From the NCBI RefSeq assembly GCF_004761875.1, contig NZ_SJEY01000010.1, positions 1-64,000 of the forward strand: DNA of 64,000 nucleotides. The letters are read 5' to 3'. The notes under the pieces are model-generated. The model was not told the origin of the DNA and ran no database searches. It worked only from the letters and a program-made list of their open reading frames with translations. Shown here one piece after another: positions 1-8,427 of this stretch. Made by a program: the position numbers and the translations under genes. Source of the stretch: Roseovarius aestuariivivens (GTDB lineage: Bacteria; Pseudomonadota; Alphaproteobacteria; Rhodobacterales; Rhodobacteraceae). Numbering within the stretch: the stretch's first letter is position 1; each line of letters starts with the position of its first letter.

Positions 1-1
1 T

Positions 2-1594
2 CTCTACACGCATGCTTCTCTTGGCCTTCCCAGAAACGAGATGGAAGAGGAGCGAGAGCCTGACTTAGTCGTAATCGATGAAGGCTTTCTGAGCAGTATC
101 GTGGGTGACTTTCCGAGCGCAGCAACAGAAGACATTCGCAGGCACGTCAAGCACGACACGCACCGCCGTTTGGGAAGTTGGATCGTTGACGCTATCGGTG
201 ATCCGCATGGAGAGGGTGTGTTCAAAGAATTGAAAGATAATGGGGTTACAGAGCAAGACTTGGCCGAGGTTGACCTATCCGCAATAGCGCCCAGTCTTTC
301 TTTCGATCCCGAGTCTGAGCGCCCTCCAAGAGTCACGTCAGCGAAAACATACAATGCCCTGAAAGACCTCGTCCGCGTTCTACGGGAGGAGTGGGGTTTA
401 GAAGGCCGGAAAGCGCCAGCTCGCCTTTGGTATGACGATGAGACAAACGAGATCACCATATGCCGCAGGAAAGAGCTTCGGATAAATGACAAAACGCCGG
501 TGCTCCTGTTGGACGCGACAGCTGATCCCGTACTGTTAGACGAACTGCTGCCCTTCACTGACTTTAACCGAATAGATGTTCGTCAAAATGCCATCGTCGT
601 TCAGGTTTGCGACCAAACCGGCAGCAATACGTTTTGGAATGAAAATGAAGACAAGGTCGAACAGCTAGTTGAGGTGCTGATGGCTTGGGTCTCTAGTGGT
701 GAGAGGCCGTTACTGATTTCTCATAAGCCTCTGGCCGAAAGGGTTCGAGCGCTGAACTTGGAAGGCGTAAAGGTGGGCCACTTCGGGGGCATAAGAGGGA
801 GTAACGAGTTTGAATATTGCACGGTGGTCTTCATTACCGGTCGGAACTCGCCGCCCGCTGCACTTGTAGAACAGCAAGCCAGAGCAATCTTCTGGGAAGC
901 TGAGCCACCTTTGGTATTCGAGGACACCAGCGATCACTTGCCTTTGATGCTTCAGGGATATTGGCAGTCCAAGAAGAACGAACAGCCTCAGTCTGGGGTT
1001 TTGATTAACGTGTTTCGGGACCCAAGGATTGCTGCAGTACATCAACAGATTAGGGAAGCAGAGACAATCCAAGCCATAGCGCGCTTGAGGTTAGTCTGGG
1101 CTGAGCACCCGAAGTACGTCTTCATGCTGGGCAACTTGCCGGTCGAACTCCCTGTGGATCGCTTGAGGACAACCATCGACATGTTCCCAGACAGGTTAGA
1201 GTTGGAATTACTGAAGACAGGACATATCCCTCTGACAGCCAGGAGTTTGAGAAAGCTGAAACCAGACCTTTGCACCAGCGAAGATGCGGCAAGGATGATA
1301 TTAAGCAGGTCCAATGTTACCGATCCGACCGCACTCGATTTTCTCACTCCGCAGATGAAAGCTCTGGCCACCAAAGCTACCTATCGTGCCGGTGATCCAC
1401 GCCTCACTGAACATACCCATTTGTTTCTGCCGACGTGCATCGAGCCTCTCGAAGAAGGGGGCCATGTTCTGTTTGACGGGACTGTTGGCAATTTTCGGGA
1501 CCTCAGCGAGATCGAGGCGCTCTTGGAGGACGGTTGGGGCGAAGGGAAAGTACAAAATTTGCGCATCGACGGGTGGGCAGCAGAAGGGACATAG
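2..1594 (+). CDS. Helicase-like protein, 3' part (open at left window edge)
   Basis: The frame is open to the left edge, so only the C-terminal ~530 residues are seen; an internal ATG at 41 is unlikely to be the start. Soon after the edge comes a Walker-B-like DLVVIDE. Further on are LLLDATAD (resembling superfamily-2 motif III), RPLLISHKPLAERVR (motif-IV-like) and a VVFITGRN...EQQARAIFW stretch where motifs V and VI would be expected. I infer the C-terminal half of a phage- or ICE-type helicase or helicase-primase; the Walker A region would lie outside. Base composition is visibly AT-richer than the rest of the window, consistent with acquired DNA beside the tRNA-Lys at 3227. The exact family is not recognised. 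Confidence 0.6.
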   Translation, partial: LYTHASLGLPRNEMEEEREPDLVVIDEGFLSSIVGDFPSAATEDIRRHVKHDTHRRLGSWIVDAIGDPHGEGVFKELKDNGVTEQDLAEVDLSAIAPSLSFDPESERPPRVTSAKTYNALKDLVRVLREEWGLEGRKAPARLWYDDETNEITICRRKELRINDKTPVLLLDATADPVLLDELLPFTDFNRIDVRQNAIVVQVCDQTGSNTFWNENEDKVEQLVEVLMAWVSSGERPLLISHKPLAERVRALNLEGVKVGHFGGIRGSNEFEYCTVVFITGRNSPPAALVEQQARAIFWEAEPPLVFEDTSDHLPLMLQGYWQSKKNEQPQSGVLINVFRDPRIAAVHQQIREAETIQAIARLRLVWAEHPKYVFMLGNLPVELPVDRLRTTIDMFPDRLELELLKTGHIPLTARSLRKLKPDLCTSEDAARMILSRSNVTDPTALDFLTPQMKALATKATYRAGDPRLTEHTHLFLPTCIEPLEEGGHVLFDGTVGNFRDLSEIEALLEDGWGEGKVQNLRIDGWAAEGT

Positions 1595-1893
1595 GTAGGC
1601 CCGTAATCCTTAAACGAACAAAGTCCTATAAGTACTCTATAGCTTCTTGTTCGGTTAACGGTTTGGCACTGGTGCCCCGGTTTCAGTCATCAGGCTTTTC
1701 ATTCAGGGTTTGGTATCAAAAAAAGGTGGAGAGCAGCCTCGCAGCGGAATTGAGTCAACGCATAAAGTGCTTACAAAGCATTTGATCTGAGGTAGCAAGC
1801 TCTAGACTTCTCAGCATGCTACTCCTTCAAAATGAACACGGAAGGGCGGCAGCGTACTCCCAAACATCCTTGAAAGTAACCAAATCCTCGGGA
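1595..1893. other. Non-coding, AT-rich spacer
   Basis: This stretch lies between the stops of the convergent helicase-like and VPLPA-CTERM genes. I see no convincing coding frame, tRNA or clear terminator; short open frames here lack ribosome sites and family signals. Confidence 0.5.
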
Positions 1894-2625
1894 TCACGTA
1901 CGGCCACTTATTCTGGTTGTGAAGAGCAAACCGAGCCCCGCGATCAATAGCAAAGCTGATGCCGGAAGTGGGACCGCGGTGGTTTGGGTTTCATACTCGT
2001 ACGTAATAAACCCTTCGAGTTGACGTGTAGTCACCACGGTAACATCAACTGAACCGCCGGTCGTGCTTGACGTGAACAAACTCGTACCGCCGAGAATATC
2101 GAAAACGATAGGAGCAGCACCGGTCAAGATACTAAGGTTATCGTTTAGCGAAAGGGTATCGCCCACGATTGGACCGTCAGCAATGAAGATTGGTGAAACA
2201 AAAGAGGTTCCGTCACCCGCGCCATAATCCACGTTGGCCCTTCCACCGCCAGCAAGGTTCTGAACTTCCTGACCATCTACTGTATATACTGCAGCAGCAC
2301 CTGAGGTCGCCGCAAAATCACTATTCTGAAAGACTGCAGTCAACTCTGTACGAACTGAAATCGTACCTGCATCCGCCTCCGTATTAGTGACAGTCCCCAC
2401 AGTTCCAAAATCCACCGATAGGAACAGCGTCGCGCCTGTCAGGACAGCTCCAGTGGGTACGCCGGCAAGCGTAGCGAAGCTTGCAAACGATAATGAGTTT
2501 CCGCTTATACCAGTGGTTGTGCTTACAACATCAACCGGGGTATCAAGTGATCCGATCGTTGCTGCTTGCGAGGCAACCGGTAACGCAATCAATGACCCCA
2601 GCAGCACCAAAATTTTACAATTCAT
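1894..2625 (-). CDS. VPLPA-CTERM sorting-domain surface protein
   Basis: A 243-residue exported protein. It has an N-terminal signal peptide (MNCKILVLLGSLIALPVASQA) and a Ser/Thr/Gly-rich, probably beta-rich middle. The C-terminal tripartite anchor comprises VPLPAS, a hydrophobic stretch of about 15 residues and a short end with arginines. This is the VPLPA-CTERM variant of the PEP-CTERM signal, known in Rhodobacterales to be processed by an exosortase (XrtD type) and usually tied to exopolysaccharide or surface structures. No exosortase is in this window. The start is ATG at 2625, preceded by AAAAGGGATGGGGAC. It sits in the AT-richer island end, so it may be cargo. The role of the middle domain is unknown. 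Confidence 0.8.
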   Translation of the reverse strand: MNCKILVLLGSLIALPVASQAATIGSLDTPVDVVSTTTGISGNSLSFASFATLAGVPTGAVLTGATLFLSVDFGTVGTVTNTEADAGTISVRTELTAVFQNSDFAATSGAAAVYTVDGQEVQNLAGGGRANVDYGAGDGTSFVSPIFIADGPIVGDTLSLNDNLSILTGAAPIVFDILGGTSLFTSSTTGGSVDVTVVTTRQLEGFITYEYETQTTAVPLPASALLLIAGLGLLFTTRISGRT

Positions 2626-3226
2626 GTCCCCATCCCTTTTAATTCTTTAATACTCGAGCTTAGTTGATACGCAGAAATCAATCAATCGGCCATGTACGGG
2701 AGACAGGTTTTTGAACTGCGCAACCGGGCGTGTCTCCCGTTTGCTCTGGGTTGATCTATCATGTCGTGCCCGCCGGGTAAGCCTAACGATAATGAGGCTC
2801 TGCTCCAAAAGCGGCCGACAAAACACTGCACACAGGAACATCAAAAAGCTTTCGGGCCAAAACTACTTTACGAAACCCTAGCCCCCATCTCTGGCAGAAG
2901 CTGTCTACATAATACCGGGATACCCCCAGTGGCCCATGCCTGCCCCCTGCAGTCCCCGTGGTCTCTTCGGCTTAACGCTCAAGGCTAATGGCAAGCAGAT
3001 ATCGGACTGATCATAATAGGAATACGGCACAAGAAGCTGTTACGTGCTGGGTAGCCTAAGGGCCAGTTCTGGCAGTTTTCAGGGATCATACTCGCGCCAA
3101 ATCCAAGCACCCAGCTAAGACAGGTAATTGACCGCGCATCCGCACGAAATTGAGCTGCATGTCTACCATGTGTCTACTTCACGCAAGCGGACGGCTGACG
3201 ATATCAGGCTAACTTATTGATTTCAG
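2626..3226. other. Non-coding end of putative genomic island
   Basis: About 600 bases between the VPLPA-CTERM gene and the 3' end of tRNA-Lys. Short frames exist on both strands but none has a recognisable family or good ribosome site. It contains a perfect 10-bp inverted repeat (2696-2740) and a short direct repeat TGTCTAC around 3160-3177. No integrase gene and no second copy of the tRNA 3' end was found here; the other attachment site would lie beyond the left edge. Confidence 0.5.
2696..2740. repeat. Perfect 10-bp inverted repeat with 25-base spacer
   Basis: ACGGGAGACA at 2696-2705 is matched by TGTCTCCCGT at 2731-2740. It lies upstream of the VPLPA-CTERM gene (minus strand). It could be a regulator site, a hairpin or the end of a decayed mobile element; no T-run follows, so a simple terminator is unlikely. 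Confidence 0.55.
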
Positions 3227-3302
3227 TGGTGAGCCGTGCAGGATTCGAACCTGCGACCCACTGATTAAAAGTCAGTTGCTCTACCAACTGAGCTAACGGC
3301 CC
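3227..3302 (-). tRNA. tRNA-Lys (anticodon UUU), CCA encoded
   Basis: Reading the minus strand, a 76-base cloverleaf begins GGGCCGU and ends ACGGCUC-A-CCA. All seven acceptor pairs form (one G-U). The D-arm is GCUCAG-UUGGUAGAGC, the anticodon loop CUUUUAA lies on an ACUGA/UCAGU stem, and the T-loop is GUUCGAAUC. The anticodon UUU reads lysine codons. The 3' end faces the AT-rich region, the usual geometry for an element integrated at a tRNA 3' end. Confidence 0.97.
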
Positions 3303-3409
3303 ACTAGGCGGCCTATCTAGAAAGACCCGGGCAGGCGGTCAACCCCTTATCGCTGCGAAATGGACCGTGCCGCTGGATTCGTCCGCGCACCCCGGTTATA
3401 TGCCCGGCC

Positions 3410-4243
3410 ATGACCAAGAAAAGCGCCACCGTACTGCCATTCATGAAGATGCACGGGCTCGGCAATGACTTTGTCGTGCTGGATGCCCGCGATCAAAATA
3501 TCGCGGTCACGCCCGCGTTCGCACGCGCTGTCGGGCATCGTCGTACCGGGATCGGATTCGACCAATTGGCGCTGATCGAAAGAGGCCCGGCCGACGCGCA
3601 CCTGACCTTCTGGAATGCAGATGGTTCGACATCCGCAGCCTGCGGTAACGCGACCCGGTGCATCGCGCGTTATATCATGCAAGAGACAGGCCAGCGCCAT
3701 CTTCATCTTACCACGGCGCGCGGCGATCTTTTCGCTACGGATGCCGGCGGCGGACTGACCTCGGTCAACATGGGGCAGCCGCAGCTTGACTGGCATGACA
3801 TCCCGCTCGCCGAAGAGATGGACACTTTGGAATTGCCAATCGAAGGTGCCCCTGTGGCGACCGGCATGGGCAACCCGCATTGCACATTCTTTGTCGAAAA
3901 CGCCGATGCCGTTCCGCTGGAGCAGTTTGGCCCAAGGTACGAGCATCATCCGCTTTATCCGGAGCGCACGAATGTGCAGGTGGCGCAGATCGTCGGCCCC
4001 GATCATATCCGCATGCGGGTCTGGGAGCGTGGTGCAGGGGTGACGTTGGCCTCGGGTTCGTCTTCCTGCGCTACCGCCGTCGCCGCGGCCCGGCGCAGGC
4101 TGACTGCACGTCACGTGCGGATTGATCTGGATGGCGGTACGCTTCAGGTCGATTGGCGCGACGACGGTGTCTGGATGACCGGGCCCACATCGCATGTTTG
4201 CGATGGTGTTCTGACGGCCGAGTTTCTGGGGGCGGTGGAATGA
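3410..4243 (+). CDS. dapF: Diaminopimelate epimerase
   Basis: Cytoplasmic enzyme that interconverts LL- and meso-diaminopimelate, the last epimerisation before lysine and peptidoglycan precursor synthesis. It has 277 residues, the normal family length. Seen: the N-terminal HGLGNDF motif (15-21), the first catalytic cysteine in AACGNATRC (Cys78) and the second in SGSSSCATA (Cys220). The second motif is a slight variant of the more common CGTGACA. Its stop overlaps the mtaB start as ATGA, so the two genes are probably translationally coupled. Confidence 0.97.
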   Translation: MTKKSATVLPFMKMHGLGNDFVVLDARDQNIAVTPAFARAVGHRRTGIGFDQLALIERGPADAHLTFWNADGSTSAACGNATRCIARYIMQETGQRHLHLTTARGDLFATDAGGGLTSVNMGQPQLDWHDIPLAEEMDTLELPIEGAPVATGMGNPHCTFFVENADAVPLEQFGPRYEHHPLYPERTNVQVAQIVGPDHIRMRVWERGAGVTLASGSSSCATAVAAARRRLTARHVRIDLDGGTLQVDWRDDGVWMTGPTSHVCDGVLTAEFLGAVE

Positions 4244-5496
4244 GCACGCCGCGCTTCACAACCTTGGGCTGCCGGTTGAATGCCTATGAGACCGAGGCGA
4301 TGAAGGACTTGGCCGGCCAGGCCGGTCTGGAAGATGCCGTCATCGTCAATACTTGCGCGGTGACGTCAGAGGCGGTGCGCAAGGCGCGGCAGGAAATCCG
4401 GCGTTTGCGGCGCGAGAATCCCGGCGCGCGTCTGATCGTCACCGGATGTGCTGCGCAGACAGAGCCGGAAACCTTCACCGCGATGTCAGAGGTCGACGCC
4501 GTGATCGGCAATACCGAGAAGATGCAGCCCGGCACCTGGGCGGGTTTGGCAGCGGACTTCATCGGTGAGACGGAAAAGCTTCAGGTCGATGATATCATGT
4601 CGGTGACCGAGACTGCAGGGCACCTCATCGATGGCTTCGGCACGCGGAGCCGCGCCTATGTCCAGGTGCAAAACGGGTGCGATCACCGTTGTACATTCTG
4701 TATCATCCCCTTTGGTCGCGGTAATTCGCGATCGGTCCCGGCAGGAGTGGTCGTCGAGCAGATCAAGCGCCTTGTCGATCGAGGCTTCAACGAGGTCGTG
4801 CTGACCGGTGTCGACTTGACGAGTTGGGGTGCCGATCTGCCTCTACAGCCGAAATTGGGAGATCTGGTCATGCGGATCCTTCGGTTGGTGCCGGATCTTC
4901 CCCGCCTGCGGATCTCCTCAATCGACTCGATCGAGGTCGACGAAAACCTGATGCAGGCGATCGCCACGGAGCGGCGCCTGATGCCGCACCTGCATCTTTC
5001 TTTGCAGCACGGTGATGATCTGATTCTCAAACGGATGAAGCGACGTCATTTGCGTGACGATGCGATCCGTTTTGCCGAAGAAGCGCGGCGTTTGCGACCC
5101 GATATGACCTTCGGCGCCGACATCATCGCCGGCTTCCCGACCGAGACCGAGACCGCGTTCGAGAACTCGCTCAAGCTTGTGGACGAATGTCACCTGACCT
5201 GGTTGCACGTCTTTCCCTATTCGCCGCGTCCGGGTACGCCTGCGGCGCGAATGCCGCAGGTGGCCGGCCGTACCATCAAGGGACGTGCGGCCCTTTTGCG
5301 CGCCGCTGGCGCAGCACGGGTGACCGCGCATCTTGAGGCACAGCAGGGAGTGACCCACCGGGTTCTGATGGAAAACCCGCGTATGGGTCGGACCGAGCAG
5401 TTCACAGAGGTCAGTTTTGCCGAAGACCAGCCCGAAGGGCAGATCGTGACGGCGACTGTGACAGGCCATACAGACACGCAACTGATCGCGGCCTGA
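4240..5496 (+). CDS. mtaB: tRNA t6A37 methylthiotransferase MtaB
   Basis: Radical-SAM enzyme that adds a 2-methylthio group to N6-threonylcarbamoyladenosine at position 37 of ANN-decoding tRNAs. It has 418 residues from the ATG at 4240; a longer upstream frame is rejected because it only overlaps dapF. Cluster-binding cysteines are C11, C39 (NTCAVT) and C70 (TGCAAQ) in the N-terminal domain, plus the radical-SAM CxxxCxxC at 147/151/154 (CDHRCTFC). A TRAM-like C-terminal region follows. It overlaps dapF by four bases, and a weak hairpin follows the stop. Confidence 0.95.
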   Translation: MSTPRFTTLGCRLNAYETEAMKDLAGQAGLEDAVIVNTCAVTSEAVRKARQEIRRLRRENPGARLIVTGCAAQTEPETFTAMSEVDAVIGNTEKMQPGTWAGLAADFIGETEKLQVDDIMSVTETAGHLIDGFGTRSRAYVQVQNGCDHRCTFCIIPFGRGNSRSVPAGVVVEQIKRLVDRGFNEVVLTGVDLTSWGADLPLQPKLGDLVMRILRLVPDLPRLRISSIDSIEVDENLMQAIATERRLMPHLHLSLQHGDDLILKRMKRRHLRDDAIRFAEEARRLRPDMTFGADIIAGFPTETETAFENSLKLVDECHLTWLHVFPYSPRPGTPAARMPQVAGRTIKGRAALLRAAGAARVTAHLEAQQGVTHRVLMENPRMGRTEQFTEVSFAEDQPEGQIVTATVTGHTDTQLIAA

Positions 5497-5501
5497 CCAA
5501 C

Positions 5502-5525
5502 ACAAAGGGGGTAGGCCTTTGTTTC
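5502..5525 (+). terminator. Weak terminator-like hairpin after mtaB
   Basis: ACAAAGG (5502-5508) pairs with CCTTTGT (5516-5522) around a 7-base loop, followed by TTC. The stem is short and the T-tract poor, so activity is uncertain. Confidence 0.35.
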
Positions 5526-5592
5526 GGGAACAATCGCGGTCTGGCGTTTTTTGGGCGATATCCTGATGCTCGGACTGAAAGGAATCGCCCTA

Positions 5593-6213
5593 ATGCATCC
5601 CAATCCCGCTTTCAGAAAAACCGCCCGCGACAGGAACGTCGCGTTTGCCCGCGAGCTAGGATTCGGCATGTTGGCCGTTGCGGACAAGGGCGCGCCGTTG
5701 CTGAGCCATGTGCCATTTCTTTTGTCTGAAGATGGCGCTCAGGTCGAATTTCATCTTGTGAGGTCGAATCCGATTGTACGGGCGCTCGTCGAACCGTTGC
5801 CGGCGCGCCTTGCCGTGCAGGGACCCTTTTCCTACGTCTCGCCGGACTGGTACGGGGTGGAGGACCAGGTGCCGACCTGGAATTACGTTGCGGTGCACCT
5901 GACCGGCCCGGTTTCTCTCATGCCGGATGCCTGTCTTCAGGATGTGCTTGATCGGCAGTCGGCGTTTTTCGAGGAACGCCTGCGGCCAAAACGCCCTTGG
6001 ACGAGCGACAAGATGACCCCGGATGTGATGGTTCGCATGATGCGCCAGATCGTGCCCGCCCGCATGACTGTCGAGCAGATCGACGGAACGTGGAAACTGA
6101 ACCAGAACAAACCCGAGGACGTTCGCCTGCGCGCCGCGGCACCGCTCGGTGCTGCGCGTCAAGGGATAGGCACGCGGGAAATCTCGGATATGATGCGTGA
6201 ACCGCCGGACTGA
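5593..6213 (+). CDS. PaiB-like FMN-binding protein
   Basis: 206 residues from the ATG at 5593, chosen because AAAGGAA lies about 8 bases upstream; the longer frame lacks a site. It opens with MHPNPAF, typical of the PaiB / FMN-binding split-barrel family often labelled negative transcriptional regulator. SHVPFLL and the central FSYVSPDWYG region are family hallmarks, and VPTWNYVAVHL supports the split-barrel fold. Bacillus PaiB influences sporulation and degradative enzymes, but most proteobacterial members have no assigned role. The next gene, a GST, begins 33 bases downstream and may be co-transcribed. Confidence 0.85.
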   Translation: MHPNPAFRKTARDRNVAFARELGFGMLAVADKGAPLLSHVPFLLSEDGAQVEFHLVRSNPIVRALVEPLPARLAVQGPFSYVSPDWYGVEDQVPTWNYVAVHLTGPVSLMPDACLQDVLDRQSAFFEERLRPKRPWTSDKMTPDVMVRMMRQIVPARMTVEQIDGTWKLNQNKPEDVRLRAAAPLGAARQGIGTREISDMMREPPD

Positions 6214-6246
6214 GGACGGATGGATACCGCCGAAGGAGCGTTTGCC

Positions 6247-6849
6247 ATGAAACTTTTAACCGCCCCGCCGTCGCCCTTCGGGCGCAAGGTCAAGGTCGTG
6301 CTGATCGAGACTGGACAGCTCGAAGAGACCGAGATCGTCGATGTGACGACGACGCCGATGCAAACCGATCCGGCCGTCGCCGCCGCGAACCCGGCCGGCA
6401 AGATCCCGGCGCTGGTGCGCGAGGATGGGCCGGCGCTTTACGACAGCCGCGTAATCTGCCGATATCTCGACGCCAGATCCGGGGCCGGACTTTACCCCGA
6501 AACCCGGCTCTGGGAGGTTCTGACGCTCGAGGCTACGGCGGACGGTATACTCGAAGCGGCGTTGACGATGGTTTACGAATTGCGCTTCCGCCCGGAAGAA
6601 CAGGTGATGCCCGAGTGGGTCGAGGCACAATGGGCGCGGGTCAAGCGCAGTCTCGACGCGCTCGAGGCGCGTTGGATGGCGCATCTCAGCGGTCATATCG
6701 ATGCAGGCCACATCGCGATCGGATGCGCCCTCGGCTATCTCGATTTCCGTCATGGAGACCGGGATTGGCGCGACGGACACGATGATCTTGCCCGGTGGTA
6801 CGAGGCATTCGCACAGCGCGACAGCATGGAAATGACCAAGCCCGGTTGA
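6247..6849 (+). CDS. Glutathione S-transferase family protein
   Basis: 200 residues from the ATG at 6247, preceded by GAAGGAGCG. The N-terminal thioredoxin-like domain starts MKLLTAPPSPFGRKV; the serine of SPFGRKV is the likely glutathione-activating residue. NPAGKIPALV (cis-Pro) and YDSRVICRYLD (glutathione gamma-glutamyl contact) follow, then an all-helical C-terminal domain. The substrate cannot be told from sequence. It follows the PaiB-like gene on the same strand. Confidence 0.88.
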   Translation: MKLLTAPPSPFGRKVKVVLIETGQLEETEIVDVTTTPMQTDPAVAAANPAGKIPALVREDGPALYDSRVICRYLDARSGAGLYPETRLWEVLTLEATADGILEAALTMVYELRFRPEEQVMPEWVEAQWARVKRSLDALEARWMAHLSGHIDAGHIAIGCALGYLDFRHGDRDWRDGHDDLARWYEAFAQRDSMEMTKPG

Positions 6850-6923
6850 TCCTTTGGAAATCGCGCTGACCTTAGGTGTGTTGCGAGCCTAGGTTTACAG
6901 CCGAAGCGCGGGCATGAACCGTA

Positions 6924-7610
6924 TCAGAAGCTGTAGCTGACGCCGAAATTGACCGCGTGCGTGGTGAGATCGGTGTTGAGCTTGCCTGCGGTCTGGCCAA
7001 CGACGGTCGGATCGGCATCCACGGTGATCGAGTTGTCGGACCACGTGAACTGGTATTCCCCGAAAAGCGCCCAGTCTTCGTTGATGGCGTATTTCATTCC
7101 TGCGATCCCGCGCAGAGCAAGGCCGGTGTACTCATAGTCGTAGGTCCGGATCGCAGCGCCCGTGACCTGAGCGTCTACATGGGGAATTGCAACGCCGATC
7201 CCGCCGCCGACATAAGGCGTGAAGCTTTGAAAACCTGAAAAGGCGCCTGGCCAGCGTTTCATAACATTCGCCGTGAAAATATTATGGCCGTCCGACAACT
7301 CGAAATTCGTGAGGCCCAGAGCGGCCGCGTCACTGGAATTCATGTAGGCCTTCGTGTGCGTGCCCTCGAGCCCGAAACCTAAATCATTGTCGAGCCACCA
7401 GATCGCCCGTCCGCCGTAGTAGATCGGCGCGTCGAAGGGATTGCCGGCCCAGTCGACGTCGCGGCTAACGGCTGCACCGCCCGGAAGAGTTCCGGATACA
7501 GAGCTGTCCTGAACGCTTTGCACGCCAAGGTAGAGGCTCAGTTCGAGCTCGGCGAGGGCCGGAGTCGCGAGGGCCGGGAGGGTGGCAAGCGTGGCGGCAA
7601 GCTTTTTCAT
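6924..7610 (-). CDS. Outer-membrane beta-barrel protein (possibly lipid A oxidase-like)
   Basis: 228 residues from the ATG at 7610; the upstream extension is discarded because the signal peptide MKKLAATLATLPALATPALA begins there. The mature part alternates hydrophobic and polar residues, contains GFGLEGTHTK and YVGGGIGVAIPH, and ends in an aromatic-terminated strand (NFGVSYSF), as in small outer-membrane barrels. The start of the mature part (ELSLYLGVQ, YYGGRAIWW) recalls alphaproteobacterial proteins annotated as LpxQ-like lipid A oxidase, but I would not assign the enzyme. It is convergent with the upstream GST. Confidence 0.75.
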   Translation of the reverse strand: MKKLAATLATLPALATPALAELELSLYLGVQSVQDSSVSGTLPGGAAVSRDVDWAGNPFDAPIYYGGRAIWWLDNDLGFGLEGTHTKAYMNSSDAAALGLTNFELSDGHNIFTANVMKRWPGAFSGFQSFTPYVGGGIGVAIPHVDAQVTGAAIRTYDYEYTGLALRGIAGMKYAINEDWALFGEYQFTWSDNSITVDADPTVVGQTAGKLNTDLTTHAVNFGVSYSF

Positions 7611-7839
7611 GGCGGTGTAATCCCTGATCTGGCACGAAAATCGTGCTGCGACGTGTACACCCGCATTCCCGCGCTCACAAGCGCGACACATGCGCCCCAT
7701 GCGGCGATCCGCCCGTTTGTGGACTGGACGCCCCAGCCAAGCCCAGCTATTTACCTGCGAGGACGCGGCTGCCGGGAGGATTCCCTGTGGCCCTTAATGG
7801 ATTAAAGCCCTTGGTGGCTTTGAGAATGGAGAGACGCTC

Positions 7840-8415
7840 GTGTCCCACGCAGAAGACCATGAAGGCACCCGGAGGGATTTCCTCTATTACGCCACCGCAG
7901 GCGCCGGCGCTGTGACAGCCGGTGCCGCCGTCTGGCCGTTGATCGACCAGATGAATCCATCAGCCGATGTTCAGGCGCTCAGCTCGATCCGGGTTGATGT
8001 TTCTGGTATTTCGGAAGGCACTCAGATGACCGTCAAGTGGCTTGGAAAGCCGGTGTTTATTCGTCGCCGGACCGAGGCAGAGATCGAAGCCGCCCGCGAC
8101 GTCGATCTGTCGAGCCTGCCCGATAACAACGCGCGCAACGCCAACCTTGGTGACGTCGACGCTGCGGATGAAAACCGGGCCTTGGGCGGCAATCCCGAGT
8201 GGCTGGTCATGATGGGCGTGTGCACCCACCTGGGGTGTGTGCCGCTTGGCAATGCCGGTGATTTTGCGCTGGATGGTGGCGTTGGGGGCTGGTTCTGCCC
8301 CTGCCACGGCTCGCACTACGATACATCAGGCCGTATTCGCCGGGGACCCGCACCGACCAACCTACCGGTGCCGACCGCGCAGTTCGTCGACGAAACGACC
8401 GTTCAACTGGGATAA
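7840..8415 (+). CDS. petA: Cytochrome bc1 Rieske iron-sulfur subunit
   Basis: Carries the high-potential [2Fe-2S] cluster that takes an electron from ubiquinol at the Qo site. It has 191 residues from a GTG start at 7840, with GGAG 7-10 bases upstream. Twin arginines 11-12 (TRRDFL) precede a hydrophobic segment, the Tat-dependent membrane anchor of Rieske proteins. Cluster ligands are in CTHLGC (Cys128, His130) and CPCHGSH (Cys153, His156), with Cys133 and Cys155 forming the disulfide. It is first gene of petABC. Confidence 0.98.
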   Translation: MSHAEDHEGTRRDFLYYATAGAGAVTAGAAVWPLIDQMNPSADVQALSSIRVDVSGISEGTQMTVKWLGKPVFIRRRTEAEIEAARDVDLSSLPDNNARNANLGDVDAADENRALGGNPEWLVMMGVCTHLGCVPLGNAGDFALDGGVGGWFCPCHGSHYDTSGRIRRGPAPTNLPVPTAQFVDETTVQLG

Positions 8416-8427
8416 GGAGCACATATC

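Noticed and set aside
4153..4239. N-terminal extension of mtaB
   Set aside because: The extra residues overlap dapF and lack a ribosome site; family members start at MSTPRFTTLG-like sequence.
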